Assembly (NCBI GenBank): GCA_001275005.1 | Contig: JWZX01002222.1 | Location: 1-17,290, forward strand | Length of the DNA: 17,290 nt | Direction: 5' to 3' | From: Chrysochromulina tobinii | Lineage: Eukaryota > Haptophyta > Prymnesiales > Chrysochromulinaceae | The notes under the pieces: model-generated | The model's input: the letters and a program-made list of their open reading frames with translations, nothing else | Database searches by the model: none | What the model was told of the DNA's origin: nothing | In this document: positions 14,701 through 17,290 of the stretch, piece by piece | Position numbering within the stretch: position 1 is the stretch's first letter | How the letters are laid out: each line of letters starts with the position of its first letter | Position numbers and translations under genes: made by a program

Positions 14701-14858
14701 ACACTGCTTTGCTGGCCCAAGGAGGCACATACGCCACCCTTGTAGCGCACCAGGTGGCGAAGCAGCGCGAGAACCTTAATGCTGATGGAGCGAGCAGCAA
14801 CGCGCAGAGCACTCCAGATGGCACTGGCGCCTTCTATGAACGACAACTGCCGACATGA
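11717..14858 (+). CDS. TAP/TAPL-like ABC half-transporter with cysteine-rich insert, four exons
   Basis: An ABCB-type half-transporter, likely working as a dimer in an internal membrane. I model exons 11717-13263, 13394-13672, 13773-14207 and 14303-14858, giving 938 residues. An N-terminal TMD0-like unit has about four membrane helices (near 24-47, 85-108, 169-190, 205-230). A cysteine cluster follows (Cys261, 264, 274, 277, 282, 285: CDMC, then YRCDVCDFDSCPAC). The core membrane domain begins near 334 (RPHLLLFLFALACLMGQ). The nucleotide-binding domain has Walker A GRSGGGKS (about 698-706), Q-loop VVSQE, signature LSGGQ (804-808), Walker B LLLLDE (Asp828, Glu829), D-loop SALD and H-loop His862, so it looks catalytically intact. 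Splicing restores SRGINKQIYQQ-HLSDAMSRAGE, LITYQLYWNMIN and LFNSSIGENIAYG, each matching the family. TMD0 plus core resembles TAPL (ABCB9), but the substrate is unknown. The start is the first in-frame ATG; an upstream exon cannot be excluded. Confidence 0.88.
12497..12571 (+). other. Zinc-knuckle-like C6 segment (ZZ/DC1-like) in the ABC transporter
   Basis: Spacing is C-x2-C-x9-C-x2-C-x4-C-x2-C with an aromatic pair and Asp (MYRCDVCDFDSCPACF), as in ZZ and DC1 zinc fingers. The terminal His pair of a full ZZ finger is absent; an extra Cys lies at 292. It falls between the TMD0-like helices and the core membrane domain, so it should face the cytosol if TMD0 has four helices. Confidence 0.7.
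13264..13393 (+). other. Intron 1 of the ABC transporter gene
   Basis: 130 bp, phase 2, donor GTGCGC and acceptor GCGAAG. Without removal the frame ends at 13435 in unrelated sequence. With removal it joins QIYQQ to LSDAMSRAGEAISNVRMVRA, the expected ABCB continuation. A CTGAC branch-like site and a pyrimidine-rich stretch precede the acceptor. The donor is not consensus, so the exact ends are inferred. Confidence 0.75.
13673..13772 (+). other. Intron 2 of the ABC transporter gene
   Basis: 100 bp, phase 2, donor GTAAGC and acceptor GGCAG. It removes an immediate in-frame TAG and gives LITYQLYWNMIN, which fits the L-x-x-F-x-L-Y pattern of TAP-like proteins. It is rich in C and T before the acceptor. 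Confidence 0.85.
14208..14302 (+). other. Intron 3 of the ABC transporter gene
   Basis: 95 bp, phase 2, donor GTACGC and acceptor GGCAG. Splicing gives VVSQETMLFNSSIGENIAYG, the standard Q-loop to ENI-x-YG segment of ABCB domains. Unspliced, the frame stops at 14322 before the signature motif. Confidence 0.85.
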
Positions 14859-15353
14859 CCATCAATCGAGGATGCAGTCACGTGAGGGCGTCACATGTGG
14901 TCACATGTGTCATGTCGTGGCTTGTGTACGACAACTCCATGGCCCTACCTCCGTGGAAGAAGCGCAAGCTGGGTCGCGTCAGTCGCGAGTCCCTTAAGAG
15001 TCCCTTTGAGTCGCCTATCCCTATGCGAAAGGCCTGCTGTGTCGAAAGCTGTATACATTCTGACACGCTTCACCGGTTACACGTGTACGTGGTGTGTGTG
15101 ACGCGGTGTTTAAGTACTTGCCGTGCGGCTTCTCTCTCCGCTCGGGCACGGGGGGCGACGGTGTGAACGCCGGCGTTGCTATAACCGATCGAGACGCCGG
15201 ACGCCGCCCCTCCACAGGCTACTAAGCTATGCGGCGCGGGGACAACCCTCGACGACACACAACTGAATACTTGAGACACGCGTGGCAGGTGTCGTACGCA
15301 ACAGCGCTCTTACTCGCTCGCCAAGAGAACTGGTACGCCCCGACGAGGCTCTG

Positions 15354-17290
<1,937 letters not shown>

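Overview
The window looks like nuclear DNA from a GC-rich, gene-dense unicellular alga. The evidence is eukaryotic protein families, one gene with three short GT-AG introns, a mitochondrial presequence, and a chloroplast-type Omp85 protein. A haptophyte-like alga is my best guess, from general style only (high GC, few short introns, GT25-like glycosyltransferases). A stramenopile or other alga is not excluded.

Layout, left to right. (1) 1-1076: non-coding, with dispersed repeats and a perfect 20-bp palindrome. (2) 1077-3958, minus strand: a cyclic-nucleotide-gated-type channel with four EF-hand-like loops. Two of them sit inside the cyclic-nucleotide-binding domain, and a one-base frameshift breaks the last part of that domain. 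(3) 3959-5398: about 1.4 kb of repeat-rich non-coding DNA. (4) 5399-7930, minus: an Omp85/BamA/Toc75-family outer-envelope beta-barrel protein. (5) 7931-8158: a short divergent promoter region. (6) 8159-9589, plus: the mitochondrial branched-chain 2-oxoacid dehydrogenase E2 subunit. (7) 9699-11087, plus: a GT25-like glycosyltransferase. (8) 11717-14858, plus: a four-exon TAP/TAPL-like ABC half-transporter with a cysteine-rich zinc-knuckle-like segment between TMD0 and the core membrane domain. (9) 15401-15844 and 16249-16692, minus: two tandem UBC4/5-type ubiquitin-conjugating enzymes that differ by one base. (10) 16693-17290: non-coding, with a strong G-quadruplex motif.

The genes do not form one pathway; this is ordinary eukaryotic gene order. 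The channel and the ABC transporter have unusual domain arrangements. The UBC pair is a very recent duplication or a gene-converted pair whose homology stops at the start codon. The intergenic stretches share several families of short diverged repeats. All calls come from reading the sequence; no database search was run.
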